Assembly: GCA_913046825.1 (NCBI GenBank)
Contig: CAJWTF010000017.1
Coordinates: 1-40,476 of the forward strand
Reading direction: 5' to 3'
DNA: 40,476 nucleotides
DNA from: an uncultured Rickettsiales bacterium
Lineage (GTDB): Bacteria; Pseudomonadota; Alphaproteobacteria; UBA8366
Position numbers and translations under genes: made by a program. The notes under the pieces are model-generated. The model saw nothing but the letters and a program-made list of their open reading frames with translations. It was not told the origin of the DNA and did not search any database. Within the stretch, counting starts at the first letter, position 1, and each line of letters begins with the position of its first letter. Positions 19,150 through 28,103 of this stretch are shown in pieces.

Positions 19150-19449
19150 TCATACTTGCTCGTTCGGATCTTCTGCGATGATAAATACCGCGTCCATGGC
19201 TTGCTCGCGGATTGGCACCGCAGCCTGATATTCATCCGACTTGTACCAGGCCTGCGCCGTCGCTTTGTCGGGAAACTTGATGACGATTGCTTTGTCATAG
19301 CCGTGCTCGCCGGCAAGTGCATCAGCCACCTCTCCGGCAGAGACGAAATCGCCCCCCGCCGCCGCCACGGTTGGCCCCGCAATCGCCGCGTATTCCTTCA
19401 CCTTCTCGGGATCTTTAATGATCACGTGGATGATGACATATGCGGTCAT
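19150..19449 (-). CDS. DUF1330 domain-containing protein
   Basis: A 99-residue small alpha/beta protein of the DUF1330 family (ferredoxin-like dimeric barrel fold), starting MTAYVIIHVIIKDPEKVKEY and containing the PDKATAQAWYKSDEYQ stretch typical of the family. The start at 19449 is chosen because AGGAACGG precedes it and the length matches the usual 95-100 residues. Members resemble stress-responsive or monooxygenase-like barrel proteins, but no activity is established. It lies downstream of, and on the same strand as, the exported hydrolase gene, 61 bases apart. Confidence 0.87.
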   Translation of the reverse strand: MTAYVIIHVIIKDPEKVKEYAAIAGPTVAAAGGDFVSAGEVADALAGEHGYDKAIVIKFPDKATAQAWYKSDEYQAAVPIREQAMDAVFIIAEDPNEQV

Positions 19450-19510
19450 GGCTGCCGTTCCTGTATCTCGATATGGCGGAGTTCCTAATTCGCATCCAAC
19501 CCGCGCTCTG

Positions 19511-20338
19511 TCAAAACTTTCCACCGGCGATCAATTGAACCATATCAGAGCCAATCTCGAAGTCCTGCTCGATGAACCCGTAAGGCGATTTACCTCGACA
19601 AGCCTTTACGCTGACACGACCCGACCATCCTGGACCGCCGCTCACTTTGACAGTTTTCTCGCGCGTACCCGACGTCTTCTCGACGATCAAACCGGCCAGA
19701 TCGGGCGGTGTGCGGACGCATTTGTCGCGTGTATGCGCGATGACCAGAATTGGAATGCGAATGGCTTCCGAATCGACGGAAAAGACGCTTTGCGCGACCC
19801 ATGCTTTATAACCGCCTTCGCGCCCTGATGTGACAGGCGATGTAAGAATTAATCCATCGGGCGCTTCCACCCCGCTCAGATGAGCTGCGGAGTTGACGGC
19901 GGAGATCGCTCCCCGGCTTGCGCCAATCAGCCAAACCGGCTTTCCCGTAAGCGCACGGATGTCGGCGATGATATTTTCGATATTCGTCGCATGATCCGGG
20001 TGGATGCGAAATCCGCCCAGCCCTTCCTTGCCCTGACGATCCGACGGAGCATCTACGAGAGCCGTCACGAAACCTTCGCTATGTAGCAAACCGCGTATCC
20101 GCACGAGTGAATTACTGGTCAGCTTGCGAGGACGACCCATCTCATCGAGGTCGAGATAACCGCGGCCGCCGGGCAAAAGGACCAGCGCTGCACGCGCAGC
20201 ATCCTTCGAGCCCGCAAGACTATAGGCACTACGCGTGTCATCATGGGTTTCCAAATTTACCCGCTCCCCGCAGGACAACGCCGATTGAGCGAATAAAACG
20301 GCAACTGCCGTGAAGCCAATGAGCCAAATTTTTCGCAT
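19511..20338 (-). CDS. Exported alpha/beta-hydrolase-fold protein
   Basis: A 275-residue protein with an N-terminal signal peptide (MRKIWLIGFTAVAVLFAQSA, probable cleavage before Cys23 or close by). ALVLLPGGRG supplies the oxyanion strand. The nucleophile elbow is GASRG with Ser141, and a later RIPILVIAHTRDKCV segment could hold the acidic residue. The start at 20338 follows an AGGAACGG site. The presumed catalytic His is not obvious. It probably acts in the periplasm as an esterase or related hydrolase; the substrate is unknown. It is divergent from the GMC oxidoreductase gene. Confidence 0.7.
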   Translation of the reverse strand: MRKIWLIGFTAVAVLFAQSALSCGERVNLETHDDTRSAYSLAGSKDAARAALVLLPGGRGYLDLDEMGRPRKLTSNSLVRIRGLLHSEGFVTALVDAPSDRQGKEGLGGFRIHPDHATNIENIIADIRALTGKPVWLIGASRGAISAVNSAAHLSGVEAPDGLILTSPVTSGREGGYKAWVAQSVFSVDSEAIRIPILVIAHTRDKCVRTPPDLAGLIVEKTSGTREKTVKVSGGPGWSGRVSVKACRGKSPYGFIEQDFEIGSDMVQLIAGGKF

Positions 20339-20442
20339 GGCACCGTTCCTATCCTTGCGCACTTGTTGAGTGTCGTATTATGGCGCAATCCCGTCCGCTA
20401 ACCTACCTTTGGTATCAAGCCACCGATAGGGAAGATGCTTTT

Positions 20443-22026
20443 ATGGAATACGATTATGTCATCGTCGGCGCGGGCTCGGCCGGTTGTGTGTTGGCCAACC
20501 GGTTGAGCGCCGACCCCGCCAATAGGGTGTTGCTATTAGAAGCGGGGCCGGAAGACCGCGACCCTTGGATCCATATCCCCATCGGTTATGGCAAGAACGT
20601 CAACAATCCGGCGGTCAATTGGTGCTTCGAGTCCGAGCCCGAGGAGTACTGCCACGGGCAACGCTACTTCCTGCCACGCGGCCGCGTTATCGGCGGCTCT
20701 AGCTCGATCAACGGCATGGTTTATGTGCGTGGCCAACGGGAAGACTACGACACTTGGGCGCAAATGGGCTGCACCGGTTGGTCCTATGATGACGTGCTGC
20801 CGTATTTTCGAAAATCAGAGAACAACGAACGCGGCGAAAGCGATGTTCACGGTGTCGGCGGCCCGCTCAACGTGTCCGATATCGCTGAACAAGGCGAGGT
20901 TTGTGACGCCATAGTCCGCGCCGGGATCGAGATCGGCCTGCCCTATAACGAAGACACCAACGACGGCGAGCAAGAAGGTATCGGCCCGCATCAGGCAACG
21001 ATCCGACAAGGGCGGCGCGCCAGCACAGCTCAGGCTTATCTGAAACCGACCTGGAGCCGCGCGAACCTGCACGTCCAAGCCAACGCGACTGCGTGTCGTG
21101 TCACCTTCGATGGCAAACGCGCTGCCGGTGTCGCTTATCTGCGGGGCGATCAGCCCGTCGAGGTGACGGCGCGACGAGAGGTCATTCTCTCCGGTGGGGC
21201 GTTTAATTCACCGCAACTTCTAGAGCTTTCCGGTATCGGTGATCCGTCACGTCTCTCCGATCTCGGTATTCCGATCACCCACGCCTTGCCGGGCGTCGGC
21301 GCCAACCTGCAAGACCATTTCGTCGTGCGAATGCGGTGGCGAATCAAGAACGCGATCACGTTGAATGAAAAGACCCGCGGCCTGAGGGGCGCGCTGGAGG
21401 GCTTAAAATACCTCTTCGGCCACACCGGTGCGCTGACCATGGCGACCTTGCCGATCGGAGCCTTTGTGCGCTCGCATCCAGATCTCGCCACGCCGGACAT
21501 TCAGTTCCAAATTTTCCCCGGCTCCTACAAAGCGGTTGAAGACCGCAAATTGGACCGCGAGCCCGGCGTCACCATCGGCGTCACCTTGCTGCACGTGGAA
21601 GGGCGAGGTCATGTCCACGCGAAGTCGTCTGACCCAAAAGCGGCGCCCGCGATTTGGCATAATCTGCTGGCGACCGAGACCGACCGCCGCGCCGCCGTCG
21701 CCGGCATGTGGATGGCCCGGCAGATGATGCAGACGGAAGCGATGCGCCCTTATGTTGATTTCGAAATCACGCCGGGGCCCGAAGCGGATGACGATGCGAC
21801 CTTCTTAGATTGCGCGCGCCGTACCGGCGCCTCCAACTGGCATCCGGCGGGCACCTGTAAGATGGGCGTTGACCCTATGGCCGTGGTAGATTCAAAGCTG
21901 GCGGTCCACGGCGTAGAAGGCCTCCGCGTCATCGATGCCTCCATCATGCCCAACGTGATCAGCGGCAACACGAACGCCCCCACAATCATGATCGCTGAGA
22001 AAGCGGCCGATATCATCTTGAGTTAG
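20443..22026 (+). CDS. GMC-family FAD-dependent oxidoreductase (choline-dehydrogenase-like)
   Basis: A 527-residue glucose-methanol-choline oxidoreductase that oxidises an alcohol to an aldehyde or ketone using FAD. The N-terminal dinucleotide motif is [17 protein letters not shown]. The GMC signature [20 protein letters not shown] follows, and the C-terminal active-site segment includes [11 protein letters not shown] (catalytic His) and [13 protein letters not shown]. The start at 20443 ([11 protein letters not shown]) has AGGGAAGA upstream; an in-frame ATG 63 bases earlier adds residues unlike the family. No betB or betI is nearby, so choline is not specifically supported. Confidence 0.92.
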   Translation: MEYDYVIVGAGSAGCVLANRLSADPANRVLLLEAGPEDRDPWIHIPIGYGKNVNNPAVNWCFESEPEEYCHGQRYFLPRGRVIGGSSSINGMVYVRGQREDYDTWAQMGCTGWSYDDVLPYFRKSENNERGESDVHGVGGPLNVSDIAEQGEVCDAIVRAGIEIGLPYNEDTNDGEQEGIGPHQATIRQGRRASTAQAYLKPTWSRANLHVQANATACRVTFDGKRAAGVAYLRGDQPVEVTARREVILSGGAFNSPQLLELSGIGDPSRLSDLGIPITHALPGVGANLQDHFVVRMRWRIKNAITLNEKTRGLRGALEGLKYLFGHTGALTMATLPIGAFVRSHPDLATPDIQFQIFPGSYKAVEDRKLDREPGVTIGVTLLHVEGRGHVHAKSSDPKAAPAIWHNLLATETDRRAAVAGMWMARQMMQTEAMRPYVDFEITPGPEADDDATFLDCARRTGASNWHPAGTCKMGVDPMAVVDSKLAVHGVEGLRVIDASIMPNVISGNTNAPTIMIAEKAADIILS

Positions 22027-22058
22027 ACCGACCCACCACAACGAGCGGGCAACGCTAG

Positions 22059-22922
22059 CTAATACGGAACACTACCCGTCGTGTTGATCCGATAGAGGGT
22101 CCGAAAGCTCTCCGGCGGCAGAACATCGGTCGTCGCCTTATGCATCAGGGTTCGATTGTCCCAGATTACGAGATCGCCGACCTTCCATTTTAACCGCACC
22201 TGGAATCTCGGCTCGTCCGTGTGCGCGAAAAGCTCATCGAGTAGCGCCTCACTCTCCGCCGCGTCCATGTCGACGATGTCCTTCACCCCGGTGCTAACGG
22301 CGGCAGAAATAAACAAGCCTTTTCGCCCGGTCTCGGGATGCGTGCGGACCAGCGGGTGGATCACTTCCGGTGTCTTCCCGCGCTCCGTGTCGTTCAATAA
22401 CAGCCAGCGGCCTTCGGGATGGCTCTGGTCCCGCGACCAGCGATACTGCTGCCGGACCTGCAAACCGTCGAGCTGCTGTTTCTTCTTGTCCGACAACGCG
22501 TCATAGGCGGCGGCAAGGTCAGCGAAGATTGTGTCGCCGCCGTCTTCCGGCACTTCGAGCGCATAGAGCATGGTCGCGTTGGCCGGAACCTGCTTGTAGG
22601 AATAATCGGAATGCCAATTGGACCCCGCATCGCGGATCCCCTTGGGTCGGCCCATCTCGGTGCGATTCGACAGCACGGTAATCCCGGCGAACTCTTCATG
22701 ATGATACATCGAGACCGTATGTGGCTCGACCGGCCCAAACCGTTCCCCAAGTTCGTAAAACTGCGCCGCCGTCATCGATTGGTCGTGAAGGATTAGTACC
22801 TGATGAGATAAATATGCGTCGTGAAGTTCCGCCCAATTCCCCGCATCGAGATCACGCGCGACATCAATCCCGTCTACTTCGGCAAAGAAAGTGTCGCCCA
22901 ACCGCTTAACATTCATCCCCAT
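22059..22922 (-). CDS. TauD/TfdA-family Fe(II)/2-oxoglutarate dioxygenase
   Basis: A 287-residue taurine/2,4-D dioxygenase-type enzyme. The iron ligands are His104-x-Asp106 (NWHSDYSY) and His261 (TLMHKATT), with Arg278 (TLYRI) as the 2-oxoglutarate anchor. Family landmarks VPEDGGDTIFADL and GDLVIWDNR are present. The start at 22922 is chosen because GAGGA lies at proper distance; a TTG 15 bases upstream is also in frame. It converges with the GMC gene and is divergent from the P450 remnant. Taurine use cannot be concluded because no tauABC genes are present. Confidence 0.9.
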   Translation of the reverse strand: MGMNVKRLGDTFFAEVDGIDVARDLDAGNWAELHDAYLSHQVLILHDQSMTAAQFYELGERFGPVEPHTVSMYHHEEFAGITVLSNRTEMGRPKGIRDAGSNWHSDYSYKQVPANATMLYALEVPEDGGDTIFADLAAAYDALSDKKKQQLDGLQVRQQYRWSRDQSHPEGRWLLLNDTERGKTPEVIHPLVRTHPETGRKGLFISAAVSTGVKDIVDMDAAESEALLDELFAHTDEPRFQVRLKWKVGDLVIWDNRTLMHKATTDVLPPESFRTLYRINTTGSVPY

Positions 22923-23021
22923 CGGATTGTTCCTCAAATTCCTTGCTACCGCGCCGCACGCCGCGTTACGGGCGGCAGCGCACCTACCAATATTATATGG
23001 AGCCTATAAGGAGTAGGTGAA

Positions 23022-23517
23022 ATGCACTTTGATTTCGACCCCTACGATTCCACCGTCATGGACGACCCGTATCCCACATATCGATTTTTGCAGGAGAACG
23101 ACCCGGTGCATTAAAGCCACGCAGGATATTGACGCACTACGACGACGTCCGGCCGAGCCTGAACGATCCCCGCCTCTCCGCCGACTGGATCAGTCCCTAC
23201 CTGGATCGGCTTTCCGAGGACGATCCGTAAAGGGCAGCGCCTCTATTGCATGTTGAATGCCGCGAACCGCGACCCGCGCCAATTCGACGATCCGGACCAA
23301 CTGAATTTAGGCCGGGCGAACAACCGCCACATCGCGTTTGGATATGTATTCATTTTTGTGTCGGTGCACCGCTCGCTCGCATGGAAGGCCGTTTCGCCCT
23401 CGCCGTCATGATAAAACGCATGGCGAAGATCGAGCTCGGCGACAATCCGCCGGTGTGGCGAGCCTCGTTGGTATTGCGGGACTGTCGTCTCTGCCGATCC
23501 GCTTTAAGGCTGCTTGA
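23022..23517 (+). pseudogene. Cytochrome P450 remnant with internal deletion and frameshifts
   Basis: After an AAGGAG site the frame starts MHFDFDPYDSTVMDDPYPTY, the usual bacterial P450 N-terminus, and stops at TAA 23112. One base out of frame it continues as ILTHYDDVRPSLNDPRLSAD to a TAA at 23228. The next recognisable piece is the C-terminal LNAANRDPRQFDDPDQLNL and the haem loop, split by a one-base loss into FGY and IHFCVGAPLARMEG. The codon for the haem Cys is at 23357. A final one-base loss precedes SLPIRFKAA and the stop. About 200 central residues, including the oxygen-binding I helix, are gone, so this cannot be a functional P450. Confidence 0.88.
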
Positions 23518-23583
23518 TCCACGATAGGCCTGGGTCAGTTTCGTTGCTAGATTATCGACCCTGGAATGTAGGGAGATTACGTA

Positions 23584-24870
23584 ATGCTAAGCCGTGACGA
23601 GAACGACCTGCTGACACAAACAAGTTCCGGCACTCCGATGGGCGATTACATGCGCCGGTTTTGGATGCCTGTCATGCTCTCGGAAGAGCTTGGAGAGCCC
23701 GACAGCGCGCCGGTGCGCGTACGCCTGCTCGGCGAAGACCTGATCGCCTTTCGCGATACGGAAGGCCGAGTCGGCTTGGTGGACCGGTACTGCCCGCATC
23801 GCCGCGCAAATCTGTTCTTCGGGCGCAACGAAGATTGCGGTATCCGCTGTATTTATCACGGCTGGAAGTTCGATGTTGATGGGAATTGCGTCGATCTTCC
23901 TTCCGAGCCACCCGAAAGTCGATTTCGTGAGAAAGTTCGGCTGACAGCATATCCCACGGCGATAAAGGGCGCCGTGCTTTGGGCGTATATGGGACCGGCC
24001 GAAAAGCGCGGCGAGGTGCCAGATTTCGGTTGGATGGATTTGCCGGAAAGTCATATTTATCGCTCACGCTGGATCCAACAATGTAATTACGCACAGGCGG
24101 TCGAGGGCGAAATTGATTCCGCACATGTGAGTTTTCTTCACAGCCTCGTGGATACGAACGACACGAATAATGCGGCGCTGGCTGGGAGTTATTTCTCGAA
24201 CGACACCGCGCCAAAATGGAAAGTGATTGAGCGGGATCACGGTATGATTCTAGGTGCGCGGCGGGTCGTTGAGAATGCTCGATATTATTGGCGCATGAAT
24301 CAGTGGTACCATCCATTCTACACCATGATCGCACCCGTGCCGGGCGGACCCCGTGCCTTTCGCATGTGGGTGCCGATAGATGATGAGAATATCAATATCA
24401 TCTGCGTTTCATTCCGTATGGAACAGCCCGTATCGGCTGAGGAAGTAAAGGCGTGGCAGACTGGCCAGAACAGCCACGCTGATCGGGTGCCTGGGACTCT
24501 GATTCCGCGTCGCAACCGCGACAATGACTACCTCGTTGATCGCGAAGACCAGAGGCTGCGGACCTATAGCGGAATCGAGGGTGTCCGTGCCCAAGATATG
24601 GCAATGACGGAAGGAGCCGAGCGAATCGTCGACCGAACGCAAGAACATCTCGGCACGTCGGACACCGCCATTATAAAGATGCGCCGCCTCCTGATTGACG
24701 GCGCCAAAGCATTGCAATGCGGGGTCGAACCTATCGCAGCGCAAGGGAGTGATATTTACCGAATACAGTCACATTCCGACGTGATCGACGGCACGGAAGA
24801 TTTTGACGCCTATCCCGACATCATGGAAGCAATGGCGGTCAAACCGATGGCACGCTCGGCCACCAAATAG
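23584..24870 (+). CDS. Rieske non-haem iron oxygenase, phthalate-4,5-dioxygenase-like alpha subunit
   Basis: A 428-residue aromatic-ring-hydroxylating or demethylating oxygenase. The Rieske [2Fe-2S] ligands are Cys70-x-His72 (YCPHRR) and Cys89-x2-His92 (RCIYHGWKF). The mononuclear iron site is Asp178...His181...His186 (EIDSAHVSFLH). The layout matches phthalate 4,5-dioxygenase and O-demethylase-type oxygenases rather than naphthalene-type alpha subunits. GGGAGATTA precedes the start. No ferredoxin reductase partner is encoded nearby. It lies just downstream of the P450 remnant and converges with the LLM gene. Confidence 0.9.
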   Translation: MLSRDENDLLTQTSSGTPMGDYMRRFWMPVMLSEELGEPDSAPVRVRLLGEDLIAFRDTEGRVGLVDRYCPHRRANLFFGRNEDCGIRCIYHGWKFDVDGNCVDLPSEPPESRFREKVRLTAYPTAIKGAVLWAYMGPAEKRGEVPDFGWMDLPESHIYRSRWIQQCNYAQAVEGEIDSAHVSFLHSLVDTNDTNNAALAGSYFSNDTAPKWKVIERDHGMILGARRVVENARYYWRMNQWYHPFYTMIAPVPGGPRAFRMWVPIDDENINIICVSFRMEQPVSAEEVKAWQTGQNSHADRVPGTLIPRRNRDNDYLVDREDQRLRTYSGIEGVRAQDMAMTEGAERIVDRTQEHLGTSDTAIIKMRRLLIDGAKALQCGVEPIAAQGSDIYRIQSHSDVIDGTEDFDAYPDIMEAMAVKPMARSATK

Positions 24871-24913
24871 ACATTTCCACATACATAACCGTGCCGGAAC
24901 ACTGACGAAAACA

Positions 24914-25747
24914 TCACACCTGCGGCAACTCCGCGACAGCCTCACGCATCTTCTCTATGTGTTGTTCTTTCTCGAGTCCACCGCCCAGCGTGCGCAGGCA
25001 AATGTGGGTGAGACCCAAATCGCGCCAACCGGCGATCCGGCTTTTCCACTCCGCCTCGCGCGGACCGACCACGGCCACACCTGCCTCGACGCCCAAGCTC
25101 TTCGGGTCTCGGCCCGCTGCCTCCGCCTCTCGGTGAATATCGTCGCGCAGTTCCGAGAACTCTTCCGGCGAGCAAAGATTGAACCAGCCATCAGCCTGAC
25201 GGCCGATACGGCGACGGACGCGGTCGACCGGAACACCAGCGGCACCAATCCACATCGGGATCGGGCACTGCGTCGGCAACGGATTTATCCCGGCCCCTTT
25301 GAGCTTGTGAAATTTGCCATCGAAGTCGACCATTTCTTCCGTCCAGAGCCGGCGCAGCAGCTCCATCTGTTCCTCGCAGCGGGCGCCGCGAGTATGAAAA
25401 TCCGCTCCCAAGGCCGCGTACTCCTCCGGATGTTTCCCGACTCCAATCCCGAGGCGCAGGCGACCGCCGGACAGGTTATCGAGGGTCGCTGCTTGTTTGG
25501 CGACCAACACAGTCGGGCGCGCCGGCAGAATAACGACGGAAGGCACCAGTTCAATCTTCGACGTCACAGCCGCGATATAGGTCATCATCGTCATGGATTC
25601 GTGCAACGGCCCACTGCCCGCGCGGTAGACCTGCTCCGGCACCCGCAGATGGGTAAGGCCGAGATTCTCGGCTTCCTGGGCAAAAGCAACGATAAGGTCG
25701 AGGTCTTCCCCCAATTCCCGAACCGGGAGTGAAATTCCAATACGCAT
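24914..25747 (-). CDS. LLM-class F420- or flavin-dependent oxidoreductase
   Basis: A 277-residue luciferase-like barrel, shorter than the other two LLM proteins here. It begins MRIGISLPVRELGEDLDLIV and contains SVVILPARPTVLVAKQAATL, GRLRLGIGVGKHPEEY and CPIPMWIGAAG, typical of the F420-dependent-type LLM subgroup. The cofactor cannot be fixed from sequence. A strong GAAGGAGATAAAATG start context is visible. It follows the TauD-like gene after 11 bases and is its operon partner, so the two may act on the same compound. Confidence 0.87.
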   Translation of the reverse strand: MRIGISLPVRELGEDLDLIVAFAQEAENLGLTHLRVPEQVYRAGSGPLHESMTMMTYIAAVTSKIELVPSVVILPARPTVLVAKQAATLDNLSGGRLRLGIGVGKHPEEYAALGADFHTRGARCEEQMELLRRLWTEEMVDFDGKFHKLKGAGINPLPTQCPIPMWIGAAGVPVDRVRRRIGRQADGWFNLCSPEEFSELRDDIHREAEAAGRDPKSLGVEAGVAVVGPREAEWKSRIAGWRDLGLTHICLRTLGGGLEKEQHIEKMREAVAELPQV

Positions 25748-25758
25748 TTTATCTCCTT

Positions 25759-26829
25759 CTAGATCGCGATGGCGCCGTCACCGCGCCTCGCACGGGGTTT
25801 GGTGTTGGCACCAGCAAGCATTTCCTCCGCCGTCCAGCCGACCTGCCCGTGCCGTCCGTTTCCATAGCGGATCAGTGCATCGTCGACGAACGGTCGAATA
25901 GCGTCCGGCATATCGAGCCAGATACGCATCAGCACCCGCTTGCGCTCTTCCTCCGCAACGATAGCGTGGGCGGCCCGCCCGTGTAGTGTCGTGTAATTAT
26001 TGCAGAATTGTATATCGCCTTTACCAAACGGAAACTCGAGGCACACCTCGAATGCGATCTCATCGAACAGGTCAAAGATTTCATTCTCTTCATCAGTAAT
26101 TGGCTGGCCTCTACGCTCTGCGGCATTGTTGATCCAATTGCGATTATACTGACACGAGACGGCACCGTCCTTACGGCTGAACACCGGCACCTTATAGCCA
26201 GACGTCGGCGTTTCGTGTGGCGCGTGTTCATCCATACGGTCCCACTCAAAGCCTTCGCAGAGTTGGGACAAAGCGTCCGGACGGCGGCGCAATATCTCAT
26301 TATAGATGGCAACAGAGCTAGCTATACGGCTTGGCGGATCGTCGGGTGCCTGCTGCACGCAAAGCAGCGAGACAATATCCGTAAGATCTATATGGAGTTT
26401 TGATTCCTTGGGAAATCCAACACCGCGCCGCCCCTGGCTTGGTCGCAATTTCCCGTCCGTCACATAGTGAATGAATGTAGCATCCCCATTCTGGGTCAGA
26501 CCGGTGCCTATATGACTGCACAGGCCCCAATACATCCGCTCGACCTCCTCGTATGAAAACCCATCGACCGGAAATCCTCGGATCAAAGCAAAGCCACGCC
26601 CGTCGCGAAGGTCGTTCGAGAGTTCCGCCAATCGGCCCGACAATCCCGGCAATGCGAAATCCGCTTTGTCGATATATTCGAGGCGTTTGTCCTTCACTTG
26701 GATTAAGGCCGAGGTCAGCTCATTGCAATCGTGCGGCTCCAGCACGTACTCCCAGCGTCGTTCGGCCTGCAAGCCGTCGCCGGTCCAAACGTTGGGGCCA
26801 TCGATCAGGTCCGTATGGATGTCGCGCAT
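25759..26829 (-). CDS. TauD/TfdA-like (clavaminate-synthase-like) dioxygenase
   Basis: A 356-residue Fe(II)/2-oxoglutarate oxygenase of the TauD/GBBH-related group. Ligands are His146-x-Asp148 (KLHIDLTD) and His283 (TTLHGRAAH), with Arg302 (LMRIWLD) for 2-oxoglutarate. FALIRGFPVDGFSYEEVERM and GDIQFCNNYTTLHGR are typical of this branch. The start at 26829 has a GGAG site; a TTG 15 bases upstream is less likely. It is first in an operon with the LLM gene and divergent from a PaaG-like gene. The substrate is unknown. Confidence 0.88.
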   Translation of the reverse strand: MRDIHTDLIDGPNVWTGDGLQAERRWEYVLEPHDCNELTSALIQVKDKRLEYIDKADFALPGLSGRLAELSNDLRDGRGFALIRGFPVDGFSYEEVERMYWGLCSHIGTGLTQNGDATFIHYVTDGKLRPSQGRRGVGFPKESKLHIDLTDIVSLLCVQQAPDDPPSRIASSVAIYNEILRRRPDALSQLCEGFEWDRMDEHAPHETPTSGYKVPVFSRKDGAVSCQYNRNWINNAAERRGQPITDEENEIFDLFDEIAFEVCLEFPFGKGDIQFCNNYTTLHGRAAHAIVAEEERKRVLMRIWLDMPDAIRPFVDDALIRYGNGRHGQVGWTAEEMLAGANTKPRARRGDGAIAI

Positions 26830-26941
26830 CGTTCCACTCCGCAATTAGGTCCGCTAAGAATGACATAGGCCGGTATCCGACGGAAAGCCCGTGATGACAT
26901 TCCGCACCGCTCGACTATTTGAGTTAAAAACGGAGGATGAC

Positions 26942-27736
26942 ATGAGCGACGGCAGACTACTTTTCGAGGCGTCCGACGGCGTCGCAATCCTGACACTGAA
27001 TCGGCCCGAAGTGATGAACGCGTTCGAGGACGGAATGCGGGAAGCGCTATTCGATCAACTAGACGCGTGCGCCACTGATCCCAGTATACGCGCGGTCGTA
27101 ATTACTGGTGCGGGTAAAGCGTTCTGCGCCGGCGGTGATATCGCTAGCATGGCAAAGCTGCAAGAAGACAACGACGTCTCCATAGTCGAGACGCGAATGA
27201 ACATCGCGGGCCAGGTCATCCAACAAATTCGGCGTATGCCGCAGCCAGTACTAGCGGCAATCAATGGCGCGGCGGCCGGTGGCGGTATGAACCTGGCGCT
27301 CGCGTGCGATCTGCGGATCGCCAGCGACCGCGCGGTCTTCGCGGAGAGTTTCGTTAAGATCGGCTTGGTCCCCGATTGGGGCGGTTTTGATTTCCTCACC
27401 AAGCTCGTCGGCACTTCGAAGGCGATGGAGTTGATGATGCTGGGCGACCGTATCGATGCGACGGAGGCACACCGTCTCGGCCTCGTCAATCGCGTTGTCC
27501 CCGATGCGGAGTTCCGTGACGAAGCCGCTAAACTGGCGCGACGTCTGGCCGATGGTCCGCCGGAAACTCTGGCGGCCATCAAGGAAGGCGTCTATCGCGG
27601 TGTCGACTCTTCACTGCCTGAGACATTGTCGTATGAGTACAAGACTCAACGTCGATTGTTCCTACGCGACGACGCGCGAGAAGGCATGAAAGCGTTCCTG
27701 GAAAAACGCCCAGCAGTCTATGAGAATAGGGACTAA
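26942..27736 (+). CDS. Enoyl-CoA hydratase/isomerase, PaaG-like
   Basis: A 264-residue crotonase-fold enzyme. Oxyanion-hole segments are FCAGGDIASM and NGAAAGGGMNLALACDLR. The IGLVPDWGGFDFL stretch resembles the IGLVPDxGG of PaaG (1,2-epoxyphenylacetyl-CoA isomerase), with the first hydratase Glu absent and the second (AMELMML) kept, so an isomerase is more likely than a hydratase. The start at 26942 follows an ACGGAGGATGAC ribosome site; a longer in-frame ATG at 26891 lacks one. It converges with the DUF4387 gene. No other paa genes are in the window. Confidence 0.9.
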   Translation: MSDGRLLFEASDGVAILTLNRPEVMNAFEDGMREALFDQLDACATDPSIRAVVITGAGKAFCAGGDIASMAKLQEDNDVSIVETRMNIAGQVIQQIRRMPQPVLAAINGAAAGGGMNLALACDLRIASDRAVFAESFVKIGLVPDWGGFDFLTKLVGTSKAMELMMLGDRIDATEAHRLGLVNRVVPDAEFRDEAAKLARRLADGPPETLAAIKEGVYRGVDSSLPETLSYEYKTQRRLFLRDDAREGMKAFLEKRPAVYENRD

Positions 27737-27788
27737 CGCCCCTCCTGTCGTTTCGGAGCGCAGACGTGTCCGGAATGACAACGGGGCG
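27737..27788. terminator. Possible bidirectional terminator between convergent genes
   Basis: The 55-base gap between the convergent PaaG-like and DUF4387 genes can fold into an imperfect hairpin. CGCCCC at 27737 pairs with GGGGCG at 27783, TGTC pairs with GACA, and an inner CGGA/TCCG stem sits in the loop. There is no T-run, so it is a weak intrinsic terminator at best. Confidence 0.4.
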
Positions 27789-27791
27789 GCC

Positions 27792-28103
27792 CTAGTCGGC
27801 GATCTCGAGCTCCATCAATGGCACATGTTGTTGGGCACCATAGATATCGGTGTCCCCCGGTGAACCGGACGGGATTTTGCGCGGCAAGGTGATCTTGATC
27901 GCGTAGGCCACATCCATTGGAATAATTGCGACTTCGTTATCTGTGACCCCGTAAAGTGGGCTTAGCGCGCGCGGGGATAATACGCCGCTATCGCGGACTT
28001 TCTCATATGTCGCCTGATCTTCGAACATGATGTCGAGGGTGAACATCAGCGCTCCCGCGTTCTTCGAGCGAATGACTTTGGCTATGTCCCGTAATTTCGC
28101 CAT
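27792..28103 (-). CDS. DUF4387 domain-containing protein
   Basis: A 103-residue protein of the DUF4387 family, starting MAKLRDIAKVIRSKNAGAL and including the LYGVTDNEVAIIPMDVAYAI segment. The ATG at 28103 overlaps the stop of the upstream AtuA-like gene as TGATG, so the two are translationally coupled. In the family this small protein is typically paired with a DUF1446/AtuA protein and may be a subunit of the same enzyme; its activity is not established. An upstream in-frame start inside the previous gene is rejected because of the overlap and lack of a ribosome site. Confidence 0.87.
   Translation of the reverse strand: MAKLRDIAKVIRSKNAGALMFTLDIMFEDQATYEKVRDSGVLSPRALSPLYGVTDNEVAIIPMDVAYAIKITLPRKIPSGSPGDTDIYGAQQHVPLMELEIAD

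Noticed and set aside
23022..23256. A short open frame from the GTG at 23017 as a novel small protein
   Set aside because: It is the P450 N-terminus read out of frame; the ATG at 23022 with its AAGGAG site gives the family sequence.
26942..27736. Phenylacetate (paa) catabolic operon
   Set aside because: Only a PaaG-like isomerase is seen; no paaABCDE, paaK or paaZ genes are in the window.
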